Below, piece after piece: positions 1 through 9,051 of a stretch of DNA of 64,000 nt. Each line of letters starts with the position of its first letter. Positions within the stretch are counted from its first letter, which is position 1. The notes beneath the pieces were generated by a model, which searched no databases, was not told the origin of the DNA, and was given only the letters and a program-made list of their open reading frames with translations. This DNA is from Paracoccus spongiarum (lineage in GTDB: Bacteria > Pseudomonadota > Alphaproteobacteria > Rhodobacterales > Rhodobacteraceae): contig NZ_JAVAMQ010000001.1 of NCBI RefSeq assembly GCF_030732095.1, forward strand, positions 62,001 through 126,000, given 5' to 3'. Position numbers and translations under genes: made by a program.

Positions 1-1062
1 CGCGAATGGGAGGCGCAGGGCAGCATCCCGCGTGCCCTGTGGTCGGAGATAGCCGAGCTTGGCTTCGGCGGTCTCTACGTCGACGAGGCGCATGGCGGCA
101 CCGGTCTCGGCCGGCTGGACGCGACGCTTGTCTTCGAGGCGCTGGCGATGTCGTGCCCCTCGGTCGGCTCGTTCCTGTCGATCCACAACATGTGCGGCGG
201 CATGATCGACAAGTTCGGGTCGGACGAGACCAGGGCCCGCTGGTTGCCGCGCCTGTGCAGCATGGAGACGATCTTCAGCTATTGCCTGACCGAACCGGGC
301 AGCGGTTCGGACGCCGCGGCGCTGCGCACCCGCGCCCAGCGCACCGACGAGGGCTACCGGCTGACCGGTACCAAGGCCTTCATCTCGGGCGGCGGCTATT
401 CCGACGCCTACATCACCATGGTCCGCAGCGGCGGCGACGGTCCACGGGGCATCAGCACGGTCATCGTCGAGAACGGCACCCCCGGCCTCAGCTTCGGCGG
501 GCTGGAAGACAAGATGGGCTGGCGCTCGCAGCCGACCGCGCAGGTGCAGTTCGACGACTGCCTCGTGCCGCATGACAACCTGCTGGGCGAGGAAGGGCGC
601 GGATTTTCCTATGCGATGGCCGGGCTGGATGGCGGCCGGCTGAACATCGCCGCCGGTGCGCTGGGCGGCGCACAGGCCGCGCTGGACGCGACGCTGGCCT
701 ATATGGGCGAACGCCGCGCCTTCGGCAAATCCCTCGACCAGTTCCAGGCGCTGCAGTTCCGGCTGGCCGAGATGGAAACCGCCCTGCAATCCTCGCGCAT
801 CTTCCTGCGGCAGGCGGCGTGGAAGCTGGACAATGGCGCCGCCGATGCCACAAAGTTCTGCGCCATGGCCAAGCTGTACGTCACCGACCGCGCCTTCGAT
901 GTCGCCAACCAGTGCCTGCAGCTGCATGGCGGTTATGGATATCTTGCCGATTACGGGATCGAGAAGATCGTCCGCGACCTGCGCGTGCACCAGATCCTGG
1001 AAGGCACCAACGAAATCATGCGGCTGATCGTCGGCCGCGCCTTGCTGGCCGAACGGGGGTAG
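1..1062 (+). CDS. Acyl-CoA dehydrogenase, isobutyryl-CoA dehydrogenase type (5' end outside window)
   Basis: The reading frame is open from base 1, so the N-terminus is missing. It would oxidise a short branched acyl-CoA to the enoyl-CoA with FAD, passing electrons to ETF. The C-terminal part has the family pattern VHQILEGTNEIMR; the Glu codon at 1000-1002 is in the position of the catalytic base of ACAD8-type isobutyryl-CoA dehydrogenases. The segment SYCLTEPGSGSDAAALRT matches the substrate/FAD-binding TEPGSGSD region. The next two genes encode 3-hydroxyisobutyryl-CoA hydrolase and 3-hydroxyisobutyrate dehydrogenase, which makes valine catabolism the most likely pathway. Substrate preference is inferred from this context, and isovaleryl or 2-methylbutyryl activity cannot be excluded. 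Confidence 0.9.
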   Translation, partial: REWEAQGSIPRALWSEIAELGFGGLYVDEAHGGTGLGRLDATLVFEALAMSCPSVGSFLSIHNMCGGMIDKFGSDETRARWLPRLCSMETIFSYCLTEPGSGSDAAALRTRAQRTDEGYRLTGTKAFISGGGYSDAYITMVRSGGDGPRGISTVIVENGTPGLSFGGLEDKMGWRSQPTAQVQFDDCLVPHDNLLGEEGRGFSYAMAGLDGGRLNIAAGALGGAQAALDATLAYMGERRAFGKSLDQFQALQFRLAEMETALQSSRIFLRQAAWKLDNGAADATKFCAMAKLYVTDRAFDVANQCLQLHGGYGYLADYGIEKIVRDLRVHQILEGTNEIMRLIVGRALLAERG

Positions 1063-1065
1063 GAC

Positions 1066-2073
1066 ATGGGCGATCTGAACATCCGCGTGGCGGGCCGCGC
1101 CGGGCGGATCACCTTCACCCGGCCACAGGCGCTGAACGCGCTGAATCACCAGATGGCGCTGGACCTGCGCGCCGCGCTGGAGGGCTGGCGGGACGATCCG
1201 CAGGTCGCGCTGGTCATCATCGACGCCGAGGGCGACCGGGCCTTCTGCGCCGGCGGCGACATCGCGGCGGTCTATCGCGCCGGCCGCGACGGCGACCATC
1301 AGGTCGGCCGCGACTTCTTTCGCGACGAATACCGCATGAACGCCACCATCGCCGACTATCCCAAGCCTGTCGTCGCCTTCATGCAGGGTTTCGTGATGGG
1401 CGGCGGCGTGGGCGTCGGCGGTCATGCCGGCCACCGCGTCGTCGGCGACAGCACCCGCATCGCGATGCCCGAATCGGGGATCGGGCTGATCCCCGACGTC
1501 GGCGGCACCTGGCTTCTGTCCCGCGCGCCGGGCAGGATCGGCGAATACCTGGCGCTGACCGCGGGTCGCATGGGGCCGGGCGATGCCATCCATGCAGGCT
1601 TCGCCGACAGCTATCTGCCCGAGGCGGAATGGCCCGCGCTGATCGGGCTGCTGGAACAGACGGGCGACGCCACCCGGATCATCGGCGTCACGCCGCCCGA
1701 CGCCCCGCTGGCCCGGCGCGACCTGTCGGCCTTCGGCGGCGCCGATCTGGCCGAGATCCGCGCGGCCCTCGAGGCGCAGGACGACGAGGACAGCCTTGCC
1801 GCGCTGCGCCGCAACTCGCCCTTGTCGATGGCGGCGGGGCTGGCCATGGTGCGCGCCGCCCGCGGCGATGCGCGAATGCAGGATTCGCTGCGCCGCGAAT
1901 ACCGCTTTACCGCCCGCGCGACCGAGCAGGGCGACTTCCTGGAAGGCGTCCGCGCGCAGATCATCGACAAGGACCGCGACCCGAAATGGACGGCGGATGC
2001 CTCCGAGGCGCATCTGCGCGCAATGCTGGCGCCCCTGGGCGATGACGAACTGACACTGGAGGAACGGGCATGA
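1066..2073 (+). CDS. 3-hydroxyisobutyryl-CoA hydrolase (enoyl-CoA hydratase/isomerase family)
   Basis: This 335-residue crotonase-fold protein would release 3-hydroxyisobutyrate from its CoA thioester in valine breakdown. The N-terminal half carries the crotonase oxyanion-hole pattern (AFCAGGDIAAVY, then QGFVMGGGVGVGGHA) and MPESGIGLIPDVGG, where the Glu corresponds to the catalytic acid of human HIBCH. The length and the extended C-terminal helical part fit HIBCH rather than the roughly 260-residue enoyl-CoA hydratases. ATG lies 3 bases after the preceding stop, and the last codon overlaps the mmsB start in an ATGA arrangement, so the three genes are probably co-transcribed and translationally coupled. 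Confidence 0.9.
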   Translation: MGDLNIRVAGRAGRITFTRPQALNALNHQMALDLRAALEGWRDDPQVALVIIDAEGDRAFCAGGDIAAVYRAGRDGDHQVGRDFFRDEYRMNATIADYPKPVVAFMQGFVMGGGVGVGGHAGHRVVGDSTRIAMPESGIGLIPDVGGTWLLSRAPGRIGEYLALTAGRMGPGDAIHAGFADSYLPEAEWPALIGLLEQTGDATRIIGVTPPDAPLARRDLSAFGGADLAEIRAALEAQDDEDSLAALRRNSPLSMAAGLAMVRAARGDARMQDSLRREYRFTARATEQGDFLEGVRAQIIDKDRDPKWTADASEAHLRAMLAPLGDDELTLEERA

Positions 2074-2948
2074 AGATCGGCTTCATCGGACTTGGCAACA
2101 TGGGCGCGCCGATGGCCGCCAATCTCGCCCGCGCGGGCCACGAGGTGCGCGGCTTCGACACGGCCGCCCCCGCCCCCGAGGGCGTGACCGCCGCAGCGAG
2201 CGCTGCCGAGGCGGCACGGAATGCCGATGTGGTCATCACCATGCTGCCAAACGGCCAGATCCTGCGCGCCGTCGCGGACCAGGCGATTGCCGCCATGATG
2301 CCCGGCGCCGTGCTCTGCGACTGTTCGACCGTGGATGTGGCCAGCGCCCGCGCCGTCGCCGATCAGGCGCGCGGGGCGGGCCTTGCTGCGCTGGATGCGC
2401 CGGTCTCGGGCGGCATCGGGGGCGCACAGGCGGGCACGCTGACCTTCATGGTCGGCGGCGACGATGCCGCCTTCGCCACCGTCGCGCCGCTGTTCCAGGT
2501 GATGGGCCAGAAGGCCGTCCACTGCGGCGAGGCCGGCGCGGGCCAGGCCGCCAAGATCTGCAACAACATGATCCTTGGCGTCACCATGATAGCCACCTGC
2601 GAGGCCTTCGCGCTGGCCGACAAGCTGGGGTTGGACCGCCAGAAGATGTTTGACGTGGTCTCGACCAGTTCCGGGGCAAGCTGGTCGATCAACAGCTATT
2701 GTCCGGCTCCCGGCGTCGGTCCTGCCTCGCCGGCCGATAACGGCTATCGGCCCGGTTTCGCATCGGAACTGATGCTGAAGGACCTGCGCCTGTCGCAGGA
2801 CGCAGCCGAGTCTGCCGATGCGGACACGCCGATGGGCGCCGCCGCCACAAGGCTCTACGCGGATTTCGTCGAGAACCACGGCGGTCGCGGTCAGGATTTC
2901 TCGGCCATGCTGCCGCATTTCGCGGCGCGTCACCGGCAGCCGGGCTGA
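2070..2948 (+). CDS. mmsB: 3-hydroxyisobutyrate dehydrogenase
   Basis: A 292-residue NAD-dependent beta-hydroxyacid dehydrogenase that oxidises 3-hydroxyisobutyrate to methylmalonate semialdehyde. The N-terminus is a Rossmann motif, GFIGLGNMGAPMAANL. The substrate-binding signature DAPVSGGIGGAQAGTLTFM and the catalytic Lys in AKICNNMILG are both present. It overlaps the hydrolase gene by four bases (ATGA). The product would need a methylmalonate-semialdehyde dehydrogenase, which is not in this window. Confidence 0.92.
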   Translation: MKIGFIGLGNMGAPMAANLARAGHEVRGFDTAAPAPEGVTAAASAAEAARNADVVITMLPNGQILRAVADQAIAAMMPGAVLCDCSTVDVASARAVADQARGAGLAALDAPVSGGIGGAQAGTLTFMVGGDDAAFATVAPLFQVMGQKAVHCGEAGAGQAAKICNNMILGVTMIATCEAFALADKLGLDRQKMFDVVSTSSGASWSINSYCPAPGVGPASPADNGYRPGFASELMLKDLRLSQDAAESADADTPMGAAATRLYADFVENHGGRGQDFSAMLPHFAARHRQPG

Positions 2949-2990
2949 TCGGGACGGAACGATTTCCCCGCTGAGCCGTTCGACCGAAGG

Positions 2991-3332
2991 ATGACCGACG
3001 GACAGGAACGCATGGCACGAGGCACGCCACATCGGGTCGGAGGACAGGTTCTGGCGCTGTCGCTGGCCGCCGTGACCGCGGCGGTCGCGCTGGCGCCGCG
3101 GGCGCCGGGCCTTCTTGACATCTCGGCCAGCGCGCAGCCGAATGGCCCGGTCGTCGGCGACACCGCGCCACGGCAGGGGCTGCACCTGATCCGCAATCCC
3201 GGCCGCTACGGCCTTGGTCCGCCGCCGCGCGGCAGCCGCTATGCGCTGCTGGGTGGCATGATCATCCGCGTCGACGCGCGCAGCCTGAAGATCCAGTCGA
3301 TCCTGCGACCGCAGGCCGAGGTGCTGGACTAG
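2991..3332 (+). CDS. Small exported hypothetical protein with RcnB-like C-terminus
   Basis: I do not recognise a precise family. The 113 residues begin with a basic stretch followed by a hydrophobic segment (VLALSLAAVTAAVALAP) that could be a signal peptide. The C-terminal part, RYGLGPPPRGSRYALLGGMI, resembles the proline-rich YGLPPPPxGxRY pattern of periplasmic RcnB-like proteins. An alternative ATG at 3012 would place the hydrophobic segment closer to the N-terminus and is equally plausible. It lies 43 bases after mmsB and converges with recN, only 10 bases away. Periplasmic location is an inference. Confidence 0.55.
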   Translation: MTDGQERMARGTPHRVGGQVLALSLAAVTAAVALAPRAPGLLDISASAQPNGPVVGDTAPRQGLHLIRNPGRYGLGPPPRGSRYALLGGMIIRVDARSLKIQSILRPQAEVLD

Positions 3333-3342
3333 GCGCCCGGCA

Positions 3343-4989
3343 TCAGCCGGCCAGCAGCGACCGCGCCGCCTCGGCGGCCGCATCGGTGACCCTGTCGCCG
3401 GACAGCATCCGGGCGATCTCGTCCACGCGTTCCTCGTCGGCAAGGGGCGAAACGGTCGAGGTGGTCACATCCTGCGACACTGATTTTGCGACCCGAAAAT
3501 GCAGGTCCCCCTGGGCGGCCACCTGCGGCGAGTGGGTGACGACCAGCACCTGCGCCTCGTCGCTGAGGCGCCTGAGACGACGGCCGACCGCATCGGCGGT
3601 CGCCCCGCCCACGCCGCGGTCGATCTCGTCGAAGATCAGCACGAGGGCGTCGTTGCCGCGCGCAAGGCAGACCTTCAGCGCCAGAAGAAAGCGCGACAAT
3701 TCGCCGCCCGAGGCGATCTTGTCCAGCGGCCCCGCCGGGGCGCCGGGATTGGTCGCCACGGTGAAGGCCACGCCGTCCCGGCCCTCGGGGCCGGGCTCGG
3801 CATCCGAGACGATGGTGCGGAACACGGCGCGTTCCATCTTCAGCGGCGCCAGCTCGGCCGACACCGCCGCATCCAGCCGCGCCGCGGCCTCGCGGCGCGC
3901 GGCGGCAATGCCGTCGGCCGCCCTTTCATAGGCCCGGTCAGCCTCGGCCGCCGTGGCCTGCAACGTTGCCAGCGTGGCGTCGGCGGCCTCGATCCGGCCC
4001 AGCCGGTCGCGCAACGCGTCCGCCAGCGCCGCCAGATCGTCGGGCAGCACCGCATGCTTGCGCGCCAGCGCCCGCAGCGCGAACAGCCGCTCTTCGGTCG
4101 CCTCGAGGGCGCCGGGATCGAAATCCAGCGCGGCCAGCGCATCCTCGACCCCGCGATGCGCCTCGCCCAGCTCGATCAACGCCCGCGACAGCGCAGCAAG
4201 CGGCGCGTCAAGCCGCCCCTCGGCCCGCTCGGCCGCGCCTTCCAGCCAGCGGGTCGCATCCAGCATCGCGCCCTCGGCGCCCTGCCCGCCCAGGTTCTGC
4301 AGCGCCCGGCCGACATCCTCGCGGATCCGGTCGGCGGCCTGCATCGCCCGGCGGCTGCCGTCCAGGACCGCCTCTTCGCCGGGCTCGGGAGCAAGATCCT
4401 CCAGTTCGGCGACGGCGTGGCGCAGATACTCCTCTTCGGCGCGGGCCGCGGCGACCGCCGCCTCGGCCTCGTGCAGCGCCCGGGCGGCCTCGCGTCGGGC
4501 CGACCATGCGGCGCGCAGCCCGGCCGTATCCAGCGCCGCAAAGGCATCCAGCAGCGCCCGGTGGCCCCGCGGGTTCAGAAGCCCGCGGTCGTCATGCTGG
4601 CCGTGCAGTTCGACCAGCACCTCGGACAGCTGCCGCAGCACCTCGCCCGACACCCGGCGATCGTTCACGAAGCCCGTCTTGCGCCCGTCGCCGCCATTCA
4701 CGCGCCGCAGGATCAGCTCTTCATCCGCGATCTCGATGCCGGCCTCGGACAGGATCGCCCGCGCGGGGTGACCGGGTGGCAGGTCGAACACTGCCGTCAC
4801 CTCGCCCTGCGCGGCCCCCTGGCGCACCAGATCGGCCCGCCCGCGCCAGCCCAGCACGAAGCCGAGGCAGTCCAGCAGGATCGACTTGCCGGCCCCTGTC
4901 TCGCCGGTCAGCACATTGAGGCCGGGGCCGAAGCCGAGGCTCAGCCGGTCGATCAGAAGCATGTCGCGGATGTCGAGGGTTCGCAGCAT
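3343..4989 (-). CDS. recN: DNA repair protein RecN
   Basis: A 548-residue SMC-like ATPase of double-strand-break repair. Walker A is GETGAGKS at residues 29-36, a long Ala/Glu/Arg-rich central region is the coiled coil, and the C-terminal half has the ABC signature SGGELSRFLLALK followed by Walker B LVLIFDEIDRGVGG. The length matches bacterial RecN. It is the last gene of the minus-strand ftsZ-lpxC-bamD-recN series, a common order in Rhodobacterales. No LexA-type GTTC-N7-GTTC box is obvious in the 39 bases before it. Confidence 0.96.
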   Translation of the reverse strand: MLRTLDIRDMLLIDRLSLGFGPGLNVLTGETGAGKSILLDCLGFVLGWRGRADLVRQGAAQGEVTAVFDLPPGHPARAILSEAGIEIADEELILRRVNGGDGRKTGFVNDRRVSGEVLRQLSEVLVELHGQHDDRGLLNPRGHRALLDAFAALDTAGLRAAWSARREAARALHEAEAAVAAARAEEEYLRHAVAELEDLAPEPGEEAVLDGSRRAMQAADRIREDVGRALQNLGGQGAEGAMLDATRWLEGAAERAEGRLDAPLAALSRALIELGEAHRGVEDALAALDFDPGALEATEERLFALRALARKHAVLPDDLAALADALRDRLGRIEAADATLATLQATAAEADRAYERAADGIAAARREAAARLDAAVSAELAPLKMERAVFRTIVSDAEPGPEGRDGVAFTVATNPGAPAGPLDKIASGGELSRFLLALKVCLARGNDALVLIFDEIDRGVGGATADAVGRRLRRLSDEAQVLVVTHSPQVAAQGDLHFRVAKSVSQDVTTSTVSPLADEERVDEIARMLSGDRVTDAAAEAARSLLAG

Positions 4990-5028
4990 CGGGCGGGTCG
5001 GCTGCGGCCTAGCCCCTGCGGGCAGGCG

Positions 5029-5880
5029 TCACAGCCATCTCCCCTGCACGACCTGACGATAGATGTTCGTCAGCCAGCTGTCGCCGCGCGCCTCGGCGGC
5101 GAGGCCGCGACCGCGCAGCTGCGCATAGGCATCCTCGTAGAAGGGCGAGGACTGGAAGTTGTAGCCGAGGATCGCGCCTGCGGTCTGCGCCTCGTCGTTC
5201 AGGCCCAGCGCCAGATAGGCCTCGACCAGCCGCAGCAGCGCCTCGGGCGTCTGGCTGGTGGTCTGGAATTCCTCGACCACCACGCGGAACCGGTTGATCG
5301 AGGCCGCGTAATGCCCTCGCTTCAGGTAGTAGCGCCCGATCTCCATCTCCTTGGCGGCCAGATGGTCGAAGGCAAGGTCGAATTTCAGGATCGCGCTGCG
5401 GGCATATTCGCTGTCGGGATATTGCTCGATCACCGCGCGCAGCGCCTGCAGCGCCTGGAAGGTCAGGCCCTGGTCGCGGCCGACCTCGTCGATCTGGTCG
5501 TAATAGGACAGGGCCAGGAGATATTGCGCATAGGCCGCATCCTCATCGCCGGGATAGGTGTCGATGAAGCGTTGCGCGGCGCCGCGCGCCTCTTCGTATT
5601 CCTCGGCGCGGTGGTTGGAGTAGGCCTGCATGATCAGCGCGCGCTTGGCCCATTCGGAATAGGGGTAAAGCCGCTCGACCTCGCTGAAATAATAGACGGC
5701 ATCCTCGGGCCTGCGGCTGTTTTCCAGCTCGAACTCGCCGCGCTTGTAGATTTCCTCGGCGGTAAAGCGTTCGAGGTTGCGCCGGTCCGACTCGCCCCCC
5801 CCGAAGGTCGAGCAGCCCGCCAGGGTCATTCCCGCCAGCACCGCAACCATCAAGGAAGCCGAGATTTTCGAGCGCGCCAT
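5029..5880 (-). CDS. bamD: Outer membrane protein assembly factor BamD (lipoprotein)
   Basis: A 283-residue component of the BAM complex, which inserts beta-barrel proteins into the outer membrane. The start at 5880 was chosen because it gives a textbook lipoprotein signal peptide, with a hydrophobic core followed by the lipobox LAGC at residues 20-23; a longer frame upstream adds only non-homologous sequence. The body is alpha-helical with TPR-like repeats, for example YYFSEVERLYPYSEWAKRA and AQRFIDTYPGDEDAAYAQYL. It lies between lpxC and recN, the usual alphaproteobacterial position. Confidence 0.93.
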   Translation of the reverse strand: MARSKISASLMVAVLAGMTLAGCSTFGGGESDRRNLERFTAEEIYKRGEFELENSRRPEDAVYYFSEVERLYPYSEWAKRALIMQAYSNHRAEEYEEARGAAQRFIDTYPGDEDAAYAQYLLALSYYDQIDEVGRDQGLTFQALQALRAVIEQYPDSEYARSAILKFDLAFDHLAAKEMEIGRYYLKRGHYAASINRFRVVVEEFQTTSQTPEALLRLVEAYLALGLNDEAQTAGAILGYNFQSSPFYEDAYAQLRGRGLAAEARGDSWLTNIYRQVVQGRWL

Positions 5881-6035
5881 CTGTACCCTGCCCTGCAATT
5901 CTGCCCCGCGCCGGATCGTTCGGTCCGCCGCGCCGGCATCTCCTAGCACAGAACAACAGGGGGCGCAAAATGGCAATCCGTTGAATTCCGCGTGGATTCA
6001 GGGGCGACTTGCAACGATTGCATGTGGCCGCGCGG

Positions 6036-6968
6036 CTATTGCGCGGCCACCGCGAATTCGGCCCGCGCGCCATAGCCCGCGACGCCAGCACCCGGCAGCC
6101 GGTCTTCCAGAGCCGACGAGCAGGTTTCCCATTCCCAGGCCGCCGGATCGGCGAACAGCGCCCGCAGCAGGCGGTTGGTCATCGCGTGGCCCGCGCGGTG
6201 GCCGGTATAGCGCGCCAGCAGCGGTGCCCCGGCCAGCGCGAGGTCACCCATCGCATCCAGCATCTTGTGGCGCACCGCCTCGTCGCTGTGGCGCAGCCCG
6301 CCCGGCGACAGGATCGCCGCGCCATCGACCACGACGGCGTTCAGATAGGTGCCACCAAGCGCAAGCCCGTTGCGACGCATCGCCTCGACATCCGACTGCC
6401 GGCAGAAGGTGCGGCTGTCGGCCAGTTCCCGCAGGAAGGCGCCGTTGGCCATGTCCAGCCGCTTTTCCTGATGGCCGATGGCCTCGTCGTCGAAATCGAT
6501 CTGGAAGTCGATCTCGAGATGGTCGGCGGGGCTCAGGCGCGCGAAGGCCGCGCCCTCGCGGACCTCGACCGGGCGCAGCACCCGGATCGCGCGCAGAGGT
6601 GCGGTCTGCTCGGCGATGCCGGCGCGCAGGATGCCGCGCACGAAGGGCGCCGCCGAGCCGTCGAGGATCGGAACCTCGGGGCCGTCCACGACGACAAGCG
6701 CGTTGTGGATGCCGGTGCCAGCCAGCGCGGCCATCACATGTTCGACCGTCGAGACGGTGTTGCCCTTGCCGTCGTCCAGAAGCGTGCAGAGTTTCGAGGG
6801 GGTGACATGGTCCCACCGCGCCGGGATGTCGGCGGCACGGGACAGGTCGTCGCGCCGGAACACGATCCCGTGGCCGGCGGGCGCCGGCAGGATGTCAAGC
6901 CGGGCGGGGGCGCCGGAATGCAGCCCCACACCCGCAAATGTCACCTTGTCTTTCAGCGTTGCCTGCAT
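6036..6968 (-). CDS. lpxC: UDP-3-O-acyl-N-acetylglucosamine deacetylase
   Basis: A 310-residue zinc enzyme for the committed deacetylation step of lipid A synthesis. The N-terminal domain has VEHVMAALAGTGIHNALVVV with a zinc-ligand His. The C-terminal domain has HKMLDAMGDLALAG, which supplies the other His/Asp ligands, followed by the catalytic His in the GHRAGHAMTN segment. The length equals that of typical LpxC. About 230 bases separate it from ftsZ and include a ftsZ terminator, so lpxC probably has its own promoter in 6969-7138. Confidence 0.96.
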   Translation of the reverse strand: MQATLKDKVTFAGVGLHSGAPARLDILPAPAGHGIVFRRDDLSRAADIPARWDHVTPSKLCTLLDDGKGNTVSTVEHVMAALAGTGIHNALVVVDGPEVPILDGSAAPFVRGILRAGIAEQTAPLRAIRVLRPVEVREGAAFARLSPADHLEIDFQIDFDDEAIGHQEKRLDMANGAFLRELADSRTFCRQSDVEAMRRNGLALGGTYLNAVVVDGAAILSPGGLRHSDEAVRHKMLDAMGDLALAGAPLLARYTGHRAGHAMTNRLLRALFADPAAWEWETCSSALEDRLPGAGVAGYGARAEFAVAAQ

Positions 6969-7138
6969 GTCGTGCCTGCCTTCGATCTCTTGGTCCAGGG
7001 GTCATTCGCCCCGGTGCAGGATCAGCTAGGCAGATCGCGCAAGGCGTTCAATTAACGAATTGTAACGGGGTGAAACATTGGGGGCGGGATATCGCGCAAC
7101 CCAAGGTGGCGGCGCTGCATGATATTGAAATTCAACGG

Positions 7139-7161
7139 AAAAGGACCGCCAGGGGCGGCCC
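7139..7161 (-). terminator. Rho-independent terminator after ftsZ
   Basis: On the minus strand, GGGCCGCC and GGCGGTCC form an 8-bp stem with one G-U pair and a 3-base loop, followed by TTTT. It begins 36 bases beyond the ftsZ stop codon and separates ftsZ from lpxC. Confidence 0.7.
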
Positions 7162-7196
7162 TTCAGGTCAGCAATCGTGACAGATTCGTGAACGGC

Positions 7197-8831
7197 TCAG
7201 TTCGCCTGGCGGCGCAGGAATGCCGGGATCTCGACATTGTCCTGGCCGTGATCGGGGTTGGCCAGATCGTCGAAATCTGCGTCCTGCTGGCGGGCGCGGA
7301 CGGCCACGCGCTCGCTGACGCGCTCGGCGATGGTGCCGGCGCCCGGCCGGGCGGCAGGGGCGGCGCCGCCATCGGCGCCGTGCCCGGCCATCCGCTCGAG
7401 CATCCGGCCAAGGCCGGCCATCCGGCCCTGATTGCGGCTGGCCTCGGACTGGACGGGGTCCTGCGGGCGCGCGGGCGCCGCGGCTGCCTGGCGCGGTTCG
7501 CCGTGGTTCTCGACAGCGCGGCGCAGGCGCTCCATCACCTCGGGGGCGGGCTGGCCGCGGCCTGCGGCCGGCGCGCGGGGCGCCACGAAGGCCGAGGCGT
7601 CATCCTCGACCCGCGCCGCCGCGGGGCGAGCGGCCTCGCGTGCGGGCTGATAGGCCGGGCGCGGCATTTCGGCGTCGAATTGCGGCTCGGCTGCGGGTTG
7701 TGCGGCGGGGCGTGCGTCGGCGGCGGGCGCGGGCATCCGGCGCGGCGGCACGGCAAGGTCGTCCTGCTGCGCGGCGGCGGGGTCGTCCTTCTGCGTGGCC
7801 GAGGGGTTCTGGGTCAGCGGCGCGGCCATGCTGCGGCGGGGTGCCGGCACCTCGGCGATCGCCGCCGATGCGTCGATCCCTGTGGCCACGACCGAGACGC
7901 GGATCGAGCCCTCCATGTCCGGATCCAGAGTCGAGCCGACGATGATGTTGGCGTCGCTGTCCACCTTGTCGCGGATCACATTCGCGGCCTCGTCCAGTTC
8001 GAACAGCGTCATGTCGTAGCCGCCGGTGATGTTGATCAGCACGCCCTTGGCGCCGTTCAGGCTGATCTCGTCCAGCAGCGGGTTGGCGATGGCGCGTTCG
8101 GCGGCTTCCTGGGCGCGATTGTCGCCCGCTGCCTCGCCGGTGCCCATCATCGCCTTCCCCATCTCGTCCATGACGGCACGGACATCGGCGAAGTCGAGGT
8201 TGATCAGGCCCGGGCGCACCATCAGGTCGGTCACCCCCTTCACGCCCTGATACAGCACGTCATCGGCCATCGCGAAGGCTTCGGTGAAGGTGGTCTTCTC
8301 GTTGGCCAGCCGGAACAGGTTCTGGTTCGGGATGATGATCAGCGTGTCCACGACCTTCTGCAGGGCCTCGACGCCCTCCTCGGCCTGGCGCATCCGCTTG
8401 CTGCCCTCGAACTGGAAGGGCTTCGTCACGACACCGACGGTCAGGATGCCCATCTCGCGGGCGGCCTGGGCGATGATCGGGGCGGCGCCGGTGCCGGTGC
8501 CGCCGCCCATGCCGGCGGTGATGAAGCACATATGCGCGCCCATCAGGTGATCGACGATGTCCTCGATGGTCTCCTCGGCGGCCTTGGCGCCGATCGAGGG
8601 CTTGGCGCCCGCGCCCAGCCCTTCGGTCACCTTCGGGCCCATCTGGACGCGACTGGTCGCGCGCGAGCCGGCCAGCGCCTGCGCGTCGGTATTGGCGACC
8701 ACGAACTCGACCCCGTCGAGCTGCTTCTCGATCATGTTGTTGACCGCGTTGCCCCCTGCGCCGCCCACACCGAACACGGTGATCCGGGGCTTCAGTTCGT
8801 CTTCGTCGTTCATCATCAGATTGAGGTTCAT
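7197..8831 (-). CDS. ftsZ: Cell division GTPase FtsZ
   Basis: The tubulin-like GTPase that forms the Z ring. The start at 8831 ([20 protein letters not shown]) gives the standard N-terminus; 70 further upstream codons in frame show no homology. The tubulin signature [14 protein letters not shown] is present, and the GTPase core is followed by a long proline/alanine-rich linker (Rhodobacterales FtsZ are longer than the E. coli protein). The C-terminus ends with the conserved peptide [14 protein letters not shown], which binds FtsA and other partners. It is separated from ftsA by 220 bases, enough for its own promoter, and terminates at the hairpin at 7139-7161. Confidence 0.97.
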   Translation of the reverse strand: MNLNLMMNDEDELKPRITVFGVGGAGGNAVNNMIEKQLDGVEFVVANTDAQALAGSRATSRVQMGPKVTEGLGAGAKPSIGAKAAEETIEDIVDHLMGAHMCFITAGMGGGTGTGAAPIIAQAAREMGILTVGVVTKPFQFEGSKRMRQAEEGVEALQKVVDTLIIIPNQNLFRLANEKTTFTEAFAMADDVLYQGVKGVTDLMVRPGLINLDFADVRAVMDEMGKAMMGTGEAAGDNRAQEAAERAIANPLLDEISLNGAKGVLINITGGYDMTLFELDEAANVIRDKVDSDANIIVGSTLDPDMEGSIRVSVVATGIDASAAIAEVPAPRRSMAAPLTQNPSATQKDDPAAAQQDDLAVPPRRMPAPAADARPAAQPAAEPQFDAEMPRPAYQPAREAARPAAARVEDDASAFVAPRAPAAGRGQPAPEVMERLRRAVENHGEPRQAAAAPARPQDPVQSEASRNQGRMAGLGRMLERMAGHGADGGAAPAARPGAGTIAERVSERVAVRARQQDADFDDLANPDHGQDNVEIPAFLRRQAN

Positions 8832-9051
8832 GGTTTCCGCCTGTTTTCTTCGCTGTTCTCGCCGGGCCTGTGCCCGCTCGAATCCCCGGTATTGGTTACA
8901 ATCGTAGCGTTTGGCAGCGCACACGTCACCCGAAAAACCGTAAGCAACCGCAAAATGTGGCGTTCGGGACTTTTGCCATAGGCGGTATCTTGCCCAGAAC
9001 GCAGGATGTGGTGGGCGCGGCAGGACGCGCCCATACCGCAAGTCGTTGCAA

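Noticed and set aside
3499..5946. 815-residue plus-strand frame
   Set aside because: Antisense of recN and bamD.
6969..7138. lpxC promoter with TACAAT near 7060
   Set aside because: A TACAAT is readable on the minus strand, but no matching -35 element lies at 16-18 bases, so I did not annotate it.
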